This document shows positions 54,846 to 63,385 of a DNA stretch of 64,000 nucleotides, in pieces (the stretch's first letter is position 1; every line of letters begins with the position of its first letter). The notes beneath the pieces were generated by a model, which ran no database searches, was not told the DNA's origin, and was given only the letters and a program-made list of their open reading frames with translations. A program made the translations under genes and the position numbers. Source of the stretch: Hoeflea_A sp039025395 (GTDB taxonomy: Bacteria > Pseudomonadota > Alphaproteobacteria > Rhizobiales > Rhizobiaceae); NCBI GenBank assembly GCA_039025395.1, contig JBCCOK010000028.1, positions 4,963 to 68,962 on the forward strand. The letters are read 5' to 3'.

Positions 54846-55203
54846 GGCATTCTTATAGTACCGCTATTCAAATAAATGAATTGGGTGAAATCTCATCTCA
54901 AGATCATAAGCGAACGGCAGTGCTTTCATTGCCTTGATGTCTAAGTTGTTTTCGCATCATGCGCGTTCTCGCTGGGCATTTTAGCTGGATGCCATGTTGA
55001 TACCAGTTCCGATGCGCGTCGGTCTTAAGACTGGCATGCCGCTACCATTGGCCTTTACCACTGAAAGAGGCGGATCTTGATGGGCTGACGGAATCAACCA
55101 TAAATGGTAACGTGAAGCCTATCATTACAGCGGAAGCGAATGGTTGGCACTTTCAGGCCAGGACGATACCTTTAGACAAATATCAGCTGCGAGGATGTAG
55201 GCA
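54846..55203. other. Intergenic stretch
   Basis: About 358 bp. A plus-strand frame without a start codon (ends TGA 55205-55207; LDGLTESTINGNVKPI) overlaps the following ATG; it could be a decayed gene tail but I recognise no family. Confidence 0.3.
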
Positions 55204-55743
55204 ATGACCAAAAAATTCACCCTGTCGCTTACTGTGCTTTCCGCAGCGCTCCTGTTCGGACTGCCGGCTTATGCCGAAGATGACGTGGTTGAAGTCATGC
55301 TCGTCGATCGACTTGATGAACCCAGAGGTTACTGCCTGGATATTGCGGGCGGTCGCGGCAAAGACGCGCCCCTCGATCAAGGTCTGCAGGCCCACACATG
55401 CTACAACTACACCGGGCAGATACTGGAAGATCAAGGCTTTGAGAAGGCGCTCATTGAATCCGGCGAATTCAAACTTCCTTACTTCGATGTTTGCGCAACC
55501 GAGGAAGGTAAAGAACTGGTGCTGGAGGCGTGCACGGGTTCGCCGCGGCAAAGCTTCGAGTTTTTATCCGATGGCCGAATTGTTCTGGGAGACGATCGCG
55601 ATCAGTGTCTAACGGTCAGCAGTACGGAAAAGACAGAAGGCAGGGGTGGTACGCCCATACATGTCATGAGGCCGCTGACGTTTCAGGCTTGTGATAGCAA
55701 CAACGCGGCCTACCAGACGTGGATGATCCAGGCCAACAATTGA
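55204..55743 (+). CDS. Secreted ricin-B-lectin-like protein
   Basis: 179 residues with a clear signal peptide (MTKKFTLSLTVLSAALLFG, cut after AYA). The mature part looks like one beta-trefoil: GYCLDIAGGRG, LQAHTCYNY, ACTGSPRQSFEF, CLTVSSTE, FQACDSNN and the final YQTWMIQ are the Q-x-W-type repeats. An AGGATGTAGGCA site precedes the ATG. Probably binds a carbohydrate in the periplasm or outside. Confidence 0.75.
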   Translation: MTKKFTLSLTVLSAALLFGLPAYAEDDVVEVMLVDRLDEPRGYCLDIAGGRGKDAPLDQGLQAHTCYNYTGQILEDQGFEKALIESGEFKLPYFDVCATEEGKELVLEACTGSPRQSFEFLSDGRIVLGDDRDQCLTVSSTEKTEGRGGTPIHVMRPLTFQACDSNNAAYQTWMIQANN

Positions 55744-55890
55744 TCAAGTGAAGTTATGCCATAACCTCTGGCTCAGTAACGTCATAAATCCGGTGCGCAT
55801 GGTTTGAGGTGTTCAGAAAATTTTCGTTCTGAGGGCTGCCTTGACAGCTTTCCGGGCATGACACCGTTGCCTTGCCGGTTTTGCAAGACC

Positions 55891-56889
55891 TCAGGCCGAG
55901 CTTCGCAGCACAAGCGAAGCGGCGACAAAACGGTCTTCCGGCTTGCCATCATACGGTTGACGATTGGATGAAACGATATCGAGCGCATGTTCGGCCAGCA
56001 ATTCGACCGGCAGCGAAATGGTCGAGATACCGCCGTTGATCCACATATATGAAGCCGGATCTCCATATCCGATAAAGGCAATGTCGTCGGGCATTTTGAG
56101 ACCCTGCCGGAGGCAGGTGTCAAGGGCGCCATTCGATATCTCGAAGCCGCCGCATACAAGTGCGCTCGCCTGCGTACGCGTTTCCAGTATGGACCGTGCC
56201 GACTGGCACCCCAAATCGAAGGATGGCGTTCCAGTGCGGATCAGTTCCGGATTGCAGGCAAGACCGTTTCGCGCCATAGCCTCCTCAAAGGCTGACAGAC
56301 GCGTGGCGCCCGATGTCAGGGACTTTGATGCGCCGATATAGGCGATTTTGGTGTGCCCCTTCGCGAAAAGCTGATCTACAGCCGAAGCGATCGCCTTCTT
56401 ATCCTCTACCAGAAGACCGCTGGTTGGTGAGGCTTCCTGCCTTCTGCGAATGAATTGAACGACCTTCAGGTCGTCCAAATGGAGTTCTTCGTCTTGATCA
56501 GCCTTCGGTGACGGCACCATGATTACGGAATCGGCCTGCACGCCGCGTAGGCGTCGGACGGCCTGATGTTCTCGCGCAGCATCGTCATCGGTCAGGTGAA
56601 TGATCAGGCTCAGCGCACGGTCGTCGCAAGCAATGGCAAGAGCATTGGCGAAACGTGCATAGAACTCGTTGACGATGTTGGGCAGAAGCAGGCCAACAAT
56701 GCCCGTCGCGTCACCGCGCATAGCAGTGGCGGCCGCGCTTTTGACGTAGCCAAGATCGCTCGCCCGTTTCAGGACCTGCTGTCTCGTCTTCGCATTGACA
56801 TTCGGGTGGTTGGCAAGCGCACGTGAAACGGTCATGTGCGAAACGCCCAGATCTTCAGCGATGGTTTTGATGGTGACCCGCTGCGCCAC
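55891..56889 (-). CDS. LacI-family transcriptional regulator
   Basis: 332 residues. HTH at residues about 5-50 (TIKTIAEDLGVSHMTVSRAL) and periplasmic-binding-like ligand domain (GIVGLLLPNIVNEF). Divergent from the kinase-enolase-FAH-SDR operon; the gap holds a central-CG palindrome. Probably represses that operon and is released by its substrate or an intermediate. Confidence 0.92.
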   Translation of the reverse strand: MAQRVTIKTIAEDLGVSHMTVSRALANHPNVNAKTRQQVLKRASDLGYVKSAAATAMRGDATGIVGLLLPNIVNEFYARFANALAIACDDRALSLIIHLTDDDAAREHQAVRRLRGVQADSVIMVPSPKADQDEELHLDDLKVVQFIRRRQEASPTSGLLVEDKKAIASAVDQLFAKGHTKIAYIGASKSLTSGATRLSAFEEAMARNGLACNPELIRTGTPSFDLGCQSARSILETRTQASALVCGGFEISNGALDTCLRQGLKMPDDIAFIGYGDPASYMWINGGISTISLPVELLAEHALDIVSSNRQPYDGKPEDRFVAASLVLRSSA

Positions 56890-56966
56890 AGGCTGTCTCC
56901 TCTTGAAGTCAGCAATCCGTATCTTTGCTGTTTTTCAACTTGACTCTGTACACGTCAGACCATAGT

Positions 56967-56980
56967 TGTTCACGTGAACA
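56967..56980. promoter_or_regulatory. Candidate LacI-family operator
   Basis: TGTTCACGTGAACA, a perfect 14-bp palindrome centred on CG, typical of LacI-family sites. It lies 78 bp upstream of the LacI gene and 23 bp upstream of the kinase gene. Confidence 0.65.
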
Positions 56981-57002
56981 CAAGCGTTTTCTGCGAAATA
57001 CG

Positions 57003-58007
57003 ATGGATCTTGAAATTGCCCAGCGATGCCGGCCATTGCTGGAAGAGCTTGGTCTGAAGACAGTTGACGAGACGATGCGTGTGACGCCGCTTTCGGGTGG
57101 CGTTTCATCGGATATCGCCCGTGTCGATGTCGGTGGCCGATCCTTCTGCGTCAAATTCGCCCTCGAGAAACTCAAAGTGGATGAGGAATGGCGAGCGCCG
57201 ATAGGCCGCAACAGGGCGGAATACGCATGGCTTGAATTTGCCAGGCGCATAGCACCGCGTTCAATTCCGGAATTGTTCGGACGCTCTGAAGCCGCAGGCG
57301 GTTTTATCATGGAGATGATTGCCGGCGCGGATGTCTATCTTTGGAAGGAAGCCCTGCTGGATGGTCGACTGCAGCCTTATGAACCGGTCGGCGTTGCAGA
57401 TCTCGTCGGGCAAATTCACGCGGCTTCGACGGCGGCCGGCTTCGACTGTAGCCCGTTTCAAAACCGCGATGATTTTCATGCCCTTCGTATCGAACCCTAT
57501 CTGCTTTTCACGGCGAAGCGGCACCCCGCGCTGGCGTCCCGGCTTTCGTCCATTTCAGAAGTGCTTTATGCGGCCGACACGGTTCTTGTTCACGGCGACG
57601 TCAGCCCCAAAAACATCCTGTTCCGTAAGCAGGCCCCGATCCTGCTCGATGCCGAATGTGCAACCATGGGCGATGCCTGTTTTGACGTCGCCTTCTGTCT
57701 CAACCATTTATTGCTGAAGGCGGTCCATAGATCAGTCGATTGCAGTCGTTTTCTCGACGCGGCCGGCATCTTTTGGAGAATTTACGCGCAGCATATCAAC
57801 TGGGAAGACCCGGTTGGGCTGGAAAACCGTATGAGCGCACTCCTGCCCGCACTGATGTTGGCGCGGGTCGACGGCAAGTCGCCGGTCGAATACCTTTCGC
57901 AAGAGGGACATGAAACAGTGCGCTCAATAGCAATACCGCTGATCAAGAAGCCGCAGGAAAGGCTCGCCGCCGTTTTTGAGGCCGTGGGGAGGGGAGTTGC
58001 CGGATGA
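57003..58007 (+). CDS. APH-type small-molecule kinase
   Basis: The ATG at 57003 gives 334 residues; the frame is open to 56925, but that would cross the operator. Kinase motifs are HGDVSPKNILF (catalytic Asp, Asn) and LLDAECATMGD (metal Asp). It starts a 4-gene operon whose stop overlaps the enolase start (ATGA at 58004-58007). Family members phosphorylate aminoglycosides, choline, homoserine and sugars; a hydroxy acid or sugar acid would fit the enolase partner. Confidence 0.85.
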   Translation: MDLEIAQRCRPLLEELGLKTVDETMRVTPLSGGVSSDIARVDVGGRSFCVKFALEKLKVDEEWRAPIGRNRAEYAWLEFARRIAPRSIPELFGRSEAAGGFIMEMIAGADVYLWKEALLDGRLQPYEPVGVADLVGQIHAASTAAGFDCSPFQNRDDFHALRIEPYLLFTAKRHPALASRLSSISEVLYAADTVLVHGDVSPKNILFRKQAPILLDAECATMGDACFDVAFCLNHLLLKAVHRSVDCSRFLDAAGIFWRIYAQHINWEDPVGLENRMSALLPALMLARVDGKSPVEYLSQEGHETVRSIAIPLIKKPQERLAAVFEAVGRGVAG

Positions 58008-59323
58008 ATAGTGGCCTGATCAGCCGGATTGTACCGCGGCGGGTTTGGGATTCGCGGGGCAATCCGACCGTCGAAGTGGATGTCTGGCTTGAGGGCGGAG
58101 CCATGGGACGTGCCATTGCGCCAGCCGGCGCCTCGCGCGGTTCCCGCGAAGCGATAGAACTGCGCGATGGCGGTGACAAACTGCGCGGCCTCGACGTAGG
58201 AGCCGCCTTGGCGGGTCTGCGCGAACGCGTCGCGCCGGCACTGATCGGCCGCGACATCACCGATCAGTCCGGTATCGACGCCGCGCTGATTGAACTCGAC
58301 GGCACTGCCGACAAGTCGAGCCTCGGTGGCAATGCCATGGTGGCGGCGTCAATGGCAGCGCTCCATGCTGCCGCCGCCTTGCGGCAAAAGCCGCTTTGGC
58401 TGCATGTCGCCGAACTTTACGGGTACGAGCCGACGATTCCGCTTCCCGAAATACAGATCTTTGGCGGCGGCGCCCATGCGGGCAGGCGAGTCGACGTACA
58501 GGATTTCATGGTCATGGTGCCGGGTGCCGAGAGCTTCGATGAGGTCCTTTCGATCACCGCGGAAATCCATGCCTGCGCGGGCAGGATCATGTCCAGCCGG
58601 GGACAATTGGCGGGCGTTGCCGATGAAGGCGGCTGGTGGCCGGTTTTCGACAGCAACGAGGAAGCGTTGGAAACCCTTGTTTCGGCGATAGAGGCGGCGG
58701 GTGAAAAACCCGGCGACCGCGTTGTCATTTCGCTCGACATTGCTGCGTCCGAATTCGGCAGCAAAGGCAGCTACAAGCTGGCGTTGGAGAACAGGTCTCT
58801 TTCTTCGGATGCGATGATCGACCTGCTGGGAAGCTGGATCGAGACCTATCCGATTGCATCTGTCGAGGATCCACTTGCCGAAGACGATCGGGATGGAATG
58901 AAAACCTTAACGGAACGATTTGCAGATACGGTACAGATCATCGGCGACGATTACCTTGTGACAGACGTGGCGCTCGTCGAAGAAGCGGCGCGCGACGGCA
59001 GTTGCAATGCGGTGCTGATCAAGGTGAACCAGGCGGGGACCGTGACGGAGGCGGTGGAGACACTTAAAGCGGGCAAGGCGGCCGGGTTCGGCACAATCGT
59101 GTCCGCCCGGTCGGGGGAGAGCGAAGACGTGACCATCAGCCACCTCGCCGTCGGCCTGAACGCCGGTCAGCTCAAGGTGGGGTCCTTTACCCGTTCGGAG
59201 CGCATGGCAAAATGGAACGAGTGCCTTCGCATTCAGGAGCATCCGGGTGCAGGCCTATTTGTTGGCGCAGAGCCATTGGCAGGTACCCGCTGGGGCAAGA
59301 CAAGAATTGGAGACGGCAAATGA
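58004..59323 (+). CDS. Enolase paralogue with altered active-site loops
   Basis: 439 residues aligned along true enolase: metal ligands Asp in SLDIAASEF, Glu in SVEDPLAEDD and Asp in IIGDDYLVTD, catalytic Lys in LIKVNQAGT, and Glu in VADEGGWWP are kept. Departures: mobile loop 1 reads PAGASRGSREA (enolase S-G-A-S-T-G), the Glu at VQDFMV is Asp, and SHRSGE reads SARSGE. A housekeeping enolase would not normally be in such an operon, so the substrate is probably a phosphorylated or larger hydroxy acid. Kinase before and FAH behind, overlaps of 4 bp. Confidence 0.88.
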   Translation: MNSGLISRIVPRRVWDSRGNPTVEVDVWLEGGAMGRAIAPAGASRGSREAIELRDGGDKLRGLDVGAALAGLRERVAPALIGRDITDQSGIDAALIELDGTADKSSLGGNAMVAASMAALHAAAALRQKPLWLHVAELYGYEPTIPLPEIQIFGGGAHAGRRVDVQDFMVMVPGAESFDEVLSITAEIHACAGRIMSSRGQLAGVADEGGWWPVFDSNEEALETLVSAIEAAGEKPGDRVVISLDIAASEFGSKGSYKLALENRSLSSDAMIDLLGSWIETYPIASVEDPLAEDDRDGMKTLTERFADTVQIIGDDYLVTDVALVEEAARDGSCNAVLIKVNQAGTVTEAVETLKAGKAAGFGTIVSARSGESEDVTISHLAVGLNAGQLKVGSFTRSERMAKWNECLRIQEHPGAGLFVGAEPLAGTRWGKTRIGDGK

Positions 59324-60183
59324 AACTGATGCGGTATGGTGAGCGGCATGGAGACAAGGTCCCCAGCGTGCTCGACGGAGATGGCATTGCCCGGGATGTT
59401 TCGCACATCGTCTCCGATTTCGGTCCCTTGACGCTGGGCGCCGAACTGATTGAAAGGCTGCGAGAGACGGATTTGTCTGCCTGCAGCTCTCTGGAGGGTA
59501 ACGGCCTGCGCGTCGCTGCGCCGATCGCGGCACCTAAAAACATCTGGTGCATTGGTTTGAACTACTCGGACCATGCGGCAGAAGCGGGCATGGCCATCCC
59601 GGATGAGCCGATCCTGTTCAACAAGTCTTCCGCGACCTTTTGCGGACCGTTTGATCCGATTCCGTTTTCGTCGCACATGACCAAGCTTGACTGGGAAGTG
59701 GAACTGGGGATCGTCATCGGCAAGCAGGCCCTGGGCATATCGAAGCAGCAGGCGGCTGATCATGTCTTCGGCTATGTGCTTGTCAACGACGTTTCGGAAC
59801 GGGCATGGCAGCTCGAGCGTGGCGGGCAGTGGGTCAAGGGCAAGAGTTTTCCAAACTTCTGCCCGACCGGGCCGGTGCTTGTTACGGCAGATGAGATCGA
59901 AGATCCGCAGATGCTGGAGATGTGGCTCGACGTCAATGGCGAACGGATGCAAAGTGGCAACACCTCGAAAATGATATTCGATGTTGCGACAATCGTGTCC
60001 TACATGAGTGAATTCTGCAGGCTGGAGCCGGGCGATCTGATTTGCACCGGTACACCGCCCGGGGTCGGTGCCGGAAAGAAACCGCCGGTGTTCCTCAAAA
60101 CCGGAGACCGGGTTGCGCTTGGTATCGAAGGCCTTGGCGAGCAGGCTCAGATGGTTGTGGAAATGGATGAGGCGCTGCTATGA
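59320..60183 (+). CDS. Fumarylacetoacetate hydrolase (FAH) family protein
   Basis: The ATG at 59320 overlaps the enolase stop; 287 residues. Family motifs: IWCIGLNYSDHAAEAG, DWEVELGIVIG (metal Glu/Asp), GYVLVNDVSER, TGTPPGVGAG. Cleaves or decarboxylates 2,4-dioxo acids; in the L-fucose and L-rhamnose routes it hydrolyses 2,4-diketo-3-deoxy acids to pyruvate and lactate. Next to an SDR, a parallel role is plausible. Confidence 0.9.
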   Translation: MKLMRYGERHGDKVPSVLDGDGIARDVSHIVSDFGPLTLGAELIERLRETDLSACSSLEGNGLRVAAPIAAPKNIWCIGLNYSDHAAEAGMAIPDEPILFNKSSATFCGPFDPIPFSSHMTKLDWEVELGIVIGKQALGISKQQAADHVFGYVLVNDVSERAWQLERGGQWVKGKSFPNFCPTGPVLVTADEIEDPQMLEMWLDVNGERMQSGNTSKMIFDVATIVSYMSEFCRLEPGDLICTGTPPGVGAGKKPPVFLKTGDRVALGIEGLGEQAQMVVEMDEALL

Positions 60184-60929
60184 ACAGCTATGATTTCGGG
60201 GACCGTGTCGCGGTCATTACGGGTGGCTGCAACGGCATCGGGGCAGAAGTTGCTGCGCAATTGGCAGCGGCAGGCGCCAAGGTCGCGATATGGGACATGG
60301 ACCTGTCGGCGCCTGAAGAAAAGGTCAGATCGCTTTCTGATGATCTTTGCCGTCTGATCGAGGTCGACGTCGCCGATCTTGCAACTGTCGAGGCAGCGAT
60401 GGAAGAAACGCTGAGCGCATTCGAAAAGGTCGACGTTCTCGTCAACAGCGCTGGCATTGCCGGTCCGACATTCACTGTCGCGGATTATCCGGCCGACATG
60501 TGGCGCAGGGTCCACGAGGTAAATCTGGACGGCACGTTTCACTGCTGCAAGGTTGTAATTCCCGGTATGATGCAACGAAATTACGGCCGCATCGTCAATG
60601 TTGCCTCGATCGCCGGAAAGGAAGGCAACCCCAATGCGTCGGCGTACTCGGCATCCAAGGCGGCGGTGATCGCGCTGACCAAATCACTCGGCAAGGAACT
60701 CGCCGGCCACGACATCGGCGTCAATTGCGTGACGCCGGCGACCGCCAAAACGGGCCTTCTTGATCAAGTCACCGACGAATTCATCGACTTCATGTTGTCA
60801 AAAATCCCGCGTGGACGCTTCGTTACTGTTGGAGAGATCGCCAACATGATCCTGTGGATCGCATCTGCCGAGAACTCCTTTTCCACAGGGGCCGTTTTCG
60901 ACCTGTCCGGGGGCAGGGCGACCTACTGA
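60180..60929 (+). CDS. SDR-family oxidoreductase
   Basis: 249 residues; the start overlaps the FAH stop (ATGA). TGGCNGIG cofactor motif, NSAG, Ser in NVASIAGK, YSASK with catalytic Tyr and Lys, and the C-terminal DLSGGRATY. Probably oxidises a 2-keto-3-deoxy acid at C4 to give the dioxo substrate of the FAH enzyme. Last gene of the operon, convergent with a GntR gene. Confidence 0.9.
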   Translation: MNSYDFGDRVAVITGGCNGIGAEVAAQLAAAGAKVAIWDMDLSAPEEKVRSLSDDLCRLIEVDVADLATVEAAMEETLSAFEKVDVLVNSAGIAGPTFTVADYPADMWRRVHEVNLDGTFHCCKVVIPGMMQRNYGRIVNVASIAGKEGNPNASAYSASKAAVIALTKSLGKELAGHDIGVNCVTPATAKTGLLDQVTDEFIDFMLSKIPRGRFVTVGEIANMILWIASAENSFSTGAVFDLSGGRATY

Positions 60930-60974
60930 GCAGTCATTTCGCGTGTCGGGGCAAGAGTGTGGCCGGTCTAAACG

Positions 60975-61757
60975 TCAGCTACCGCCGGCCGATGCCCGTT
61001 TTCGGTCCTTGAGCGCAATGGCCTGGCGCATTTCAATCACATGCTGCTTGTTGTTTTCCAACAGCGTTTGCATGATCGAGCGCGCTCGTTGCGGATCCTT
61101 GTCGTTGACTGCTTCCGCGACCAGCCGGTGCTCTTCGAGGAAGCCGACCATCGCATAATCCGCCTTGATCGCCAGAAGAAAATTGGCCCGCAAGACTGCG
61201 ACGACGGTCTGCAACAGCGCGGTGAGAAACTTGTTATGTGCCGCCGCGAACAGCCGCCGGTGGAACAGGATATCCGCCTCGACGGATTTTTCGGGGCTGT
61301 CGCAGTGTTTTTCCATTTCCTCATAGGCCTCAAACAACCGAAGGACTTCCGTTGTCGAAGCACGTTCGGCTGCCAGCGCTGCCACCTCAGGTTCAACGAT
61401 AAATCTCAGCGTGGCCAATTCGTCGATCAATCCATCGCGCAAATTGGGGGATTCCATCGCCCAGTTGATCACCTGTTGATCCAGATAGTTCCAGCGTTCT
61501 TCAGGCTGCACTTTTGTGCCCGAACCCTGGGTTATGCGCAGTAGTCCCTTTGACGTCAGGATCTTGGTTGCTTCGCGCACCACGTTGCGACCGACGCCAA
61601 GGGATGCAGCGATCTCGCTTTCAGTCGGCAGAAGCGTATTCGGCGGGTAGCTGAATTCGACAATCTGCCGCCCGATGCTGTCGGTCGCAATATCGACAAG
61701 CGAACGCGTGCGCGGCGAATTCGGCTGGTGTCTGCTGGTTTTCTTCTTGCTTTCCAA
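60975..61757 (-). CDS. GntR-family regulator (FadR/FCD subfamily)
   Basis: From TTG at 61757 the product is 260 residues; the frame continues to a GTG at 61817, which overlaps the GMC gene, so the start is uncertain. HTH with LLPTESEIAASLGVGRNVVREA broken into TESEIAASLGV and NVVREATKIL, then a helical FCD domain with His in LFHRRLFAAAHN. Follows the GMC gene closely and may regulate the ABC-GMC operon. Confidence 0.85.
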   Translation of the reverse strand: MESKKKTSRHQPNSPRTRSLVDIATDSIGRQIVEFSYPPNTLLPTESEIAASLGVGRNVVREATKILTSKGLLRITQGSGTKVQPEERWNYLDQQVINWAMESPNLRDGLIDELATLRFIVEPEVAALAAERASTTEVLRLFEAYEEMEKHCDSPEKSVEADILFHRRLFAAAHNKFLTALLQTVVAVLRANFLLAIKADYAMVGFLEEHRLVAEAVNDKDPQRARSIMQTLLENNKQHVIEMRQAIALKDRKRASAGGS

Positions 61758-61767
61758 AGGCGTGTAC

Positions 61768-63384
61768 TTACAGGTTTGCCGGTCTGTTCGACCCTTTTTT
61801 GATGATCGCAACGGCACGGTCCGCCAGTGCCATAGCTGGTGCGTTGGTGTTGCCGGAGGGAATCAGAGGCATTGCAGAGCAATCTATAACCCGCAAGCCT
61901 TCGACACCGCGTACTTTGAGCTCCTTGTCCACAACCGACATCGGATCATCATCCTTACCCATTCGTGCTGTTCCCACCGGATGATAGTTGGTCTTGACCA
62001 TGCGCTTGCTGTAGGCGGCAAGGCCTTCGTCATCTTCAATTTCGCGACCGGGTAGCATCTCGCCCTTTATCAAAGAGGCTGCCGGCTCGGTTGACAGCAC
62101 CTTGCGGGCAAAACGGACCGCGTCGAGCGTGATGCGCAGATCTTCCGGATGCCCGAAAAACCGGCAGTCCACCAGCGGTTTGTCGCGCGGGTCTGCGGAA
62201 CGCAGCTTGACCGATCCGCGTGCCTTCGGTCTGAGCAGACAGGACGTCAGCGTAACGCCATGGGTTGGTTTCAGGTCCGTAAAATCCCTGTCCATATAGA
62301 CGATCGGCGCGCAATAAAGCTGGATTGTTGGTCGTGCGCCGCCGTCCGGATCATGAAACGCGCAGGCCTCGACGCCGATGGTGGTAACCGGGCCGGAACG
62401 GAAGCCGAGATACTGAAGACCGTTGCGGATCATGCGCCAGCCGCGATCCTGCTTGAAATACCCTGCCGCCTTGTTCATGGCACAGATGAGGGGCACCTCG
62501 TGATGGTCCTGCAGGTTCTCGCCAACACCGGGCAGATCCGTCTTGCATTTTATACCGTGCTCTTTCAAGTGGTCGGCGGGACCGATGCCGGACAGCATGA
62601 GAAGCTTGGCAGTGTTGTAGGTGCCGGCGGCGACGAGCACTTCGCCCTCTGTCCGCACGGTCTTGCTTTCACCGGACTTCGTGTATTCGATGCCAACGGC
62701 GCGGCCGTTTTCGGTAATGATCCGGGTAACCAGCGCATCGGTGATCACGTCAAGGTTCGGATCATTGCGGACTTGAGACAGGAATGCACGAACCGCGTCA
62801 CATCTTTCCTGGTGGCCGATCGTGTTCTGCATCAGGCCGACACCGGACTGTTTGCTGCCGTTAAAATCGGGGTTGTATGGTATTCCGCAGCCCTGTACGG
62901 CGAGCACGAATGCGTCCGTCATTTCAGCCGTATGTCCCGGGTCTGAGACCCACAGGCCACCCTCGATACCATGGAATTCGTCATTGAACTTGGTATTGCG
63001 CTCAAGGCTCTTGAAGTGCGGCAGAACATCGTCGTAGGACCAGCCGGAGTCGCCGCCGAGGAATTCATCCCAACCGTCATAGTCGGCTCTTTGGCCGCGC
63101 ATATAGACCATGGCGTTGACTGCGCTACCGCCGCCGAGCGCCTTTGCCTGCGGAATGATCGGTGCACGTCCGTCGAGTTGCTCCTGAGGCACCGTGTGAT
63201 GCATTTCGAGGAAATCTTCGCGCGCAAGGTATTTCATGTAACCGGCCGGCATTTGCATGAGCCAGTTGGTCCGGGCAGGTCCCCGCTCGACAATGAGAAC
63301 CCGGGCCCCGTGGTCACGAACGAGCCGGGTCGCGGCCACACAGGCCGCTGTGCCTCCTCCGGCGATGATGTAATCGTAATCCAA
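61768..63384 (-). CDS. GMC-family FAD oxidoreductase (choline-dehydrogenase-like)
   Basis: 538 residues from a TTG at 63384 with GGAG 8 bp upstream. FAD motif IIAGGGTAACVAA, GMC signatures KALGGGSAVNAMVYMRG and AGTYNTAKLLMLSGIGP, and the C-terminal catalytic His in TNYHPVGTARMG. Oxidises an alcohol to an aldehyde or ketone. The ABC ATPase gene ends one base upstream, so they are cotranscribed and the substrate is likely the imported compound. Confidence 0.9.
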   Translation of the reverse strand: MDYDYIIAGGGTAACVAATRLVRDHGARVLIVERGPARTNWLMQMPAGYMKYLAREDFLEMHHTVPQEQLDGRAPIIPQAKALGGGSAVNAMVYMRGQRADYDGWDEFLGGDSGWSYDDVLPHFKSLERNTKFNDEFHGIEGGLWVSDPGHTAEMTDAFVLAVQGCGIPYNPDFNGSKQSGVGLMQNTIGHQERCDAVRAFLSQVRNDPNLDVITDALVTRIITENGRAVGIEYTKSGESKTVRTEGEVLVAAGTYNTAKLLMLSGIGPADHLKEHGIKCKTDLPGVGENLQDHHEVPLICAMNKAAGYFKQDRGWRMIRNGLQYLGFRSGPVTTIGVEACAFHDPDGGARPTIQLYCAPIVYMDRDFTDLKPTHGVTLTSCLLRPKARGSVKLRSADPRDKPLVDCRFFGHPEDLRITLDAVRFARKVLSTEPAASLIKGEMLPGREIEDDEGLAAYSKRMVKTNYHPVGTARMGKDDDPMSVVDKELKVRGVEGLRVIDCSAMPLIPSGNTNAPAMALADRAVAIIKKGSNRPANL

Positions 63385-63385
63385 C

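Noticed and set aside
58004..59323. Housekeeping enolase
   Set aside because: Loop and signature residues differ and the gene is in a LacI-regulated catabolic operon, so the glycolytic role is unlikely.
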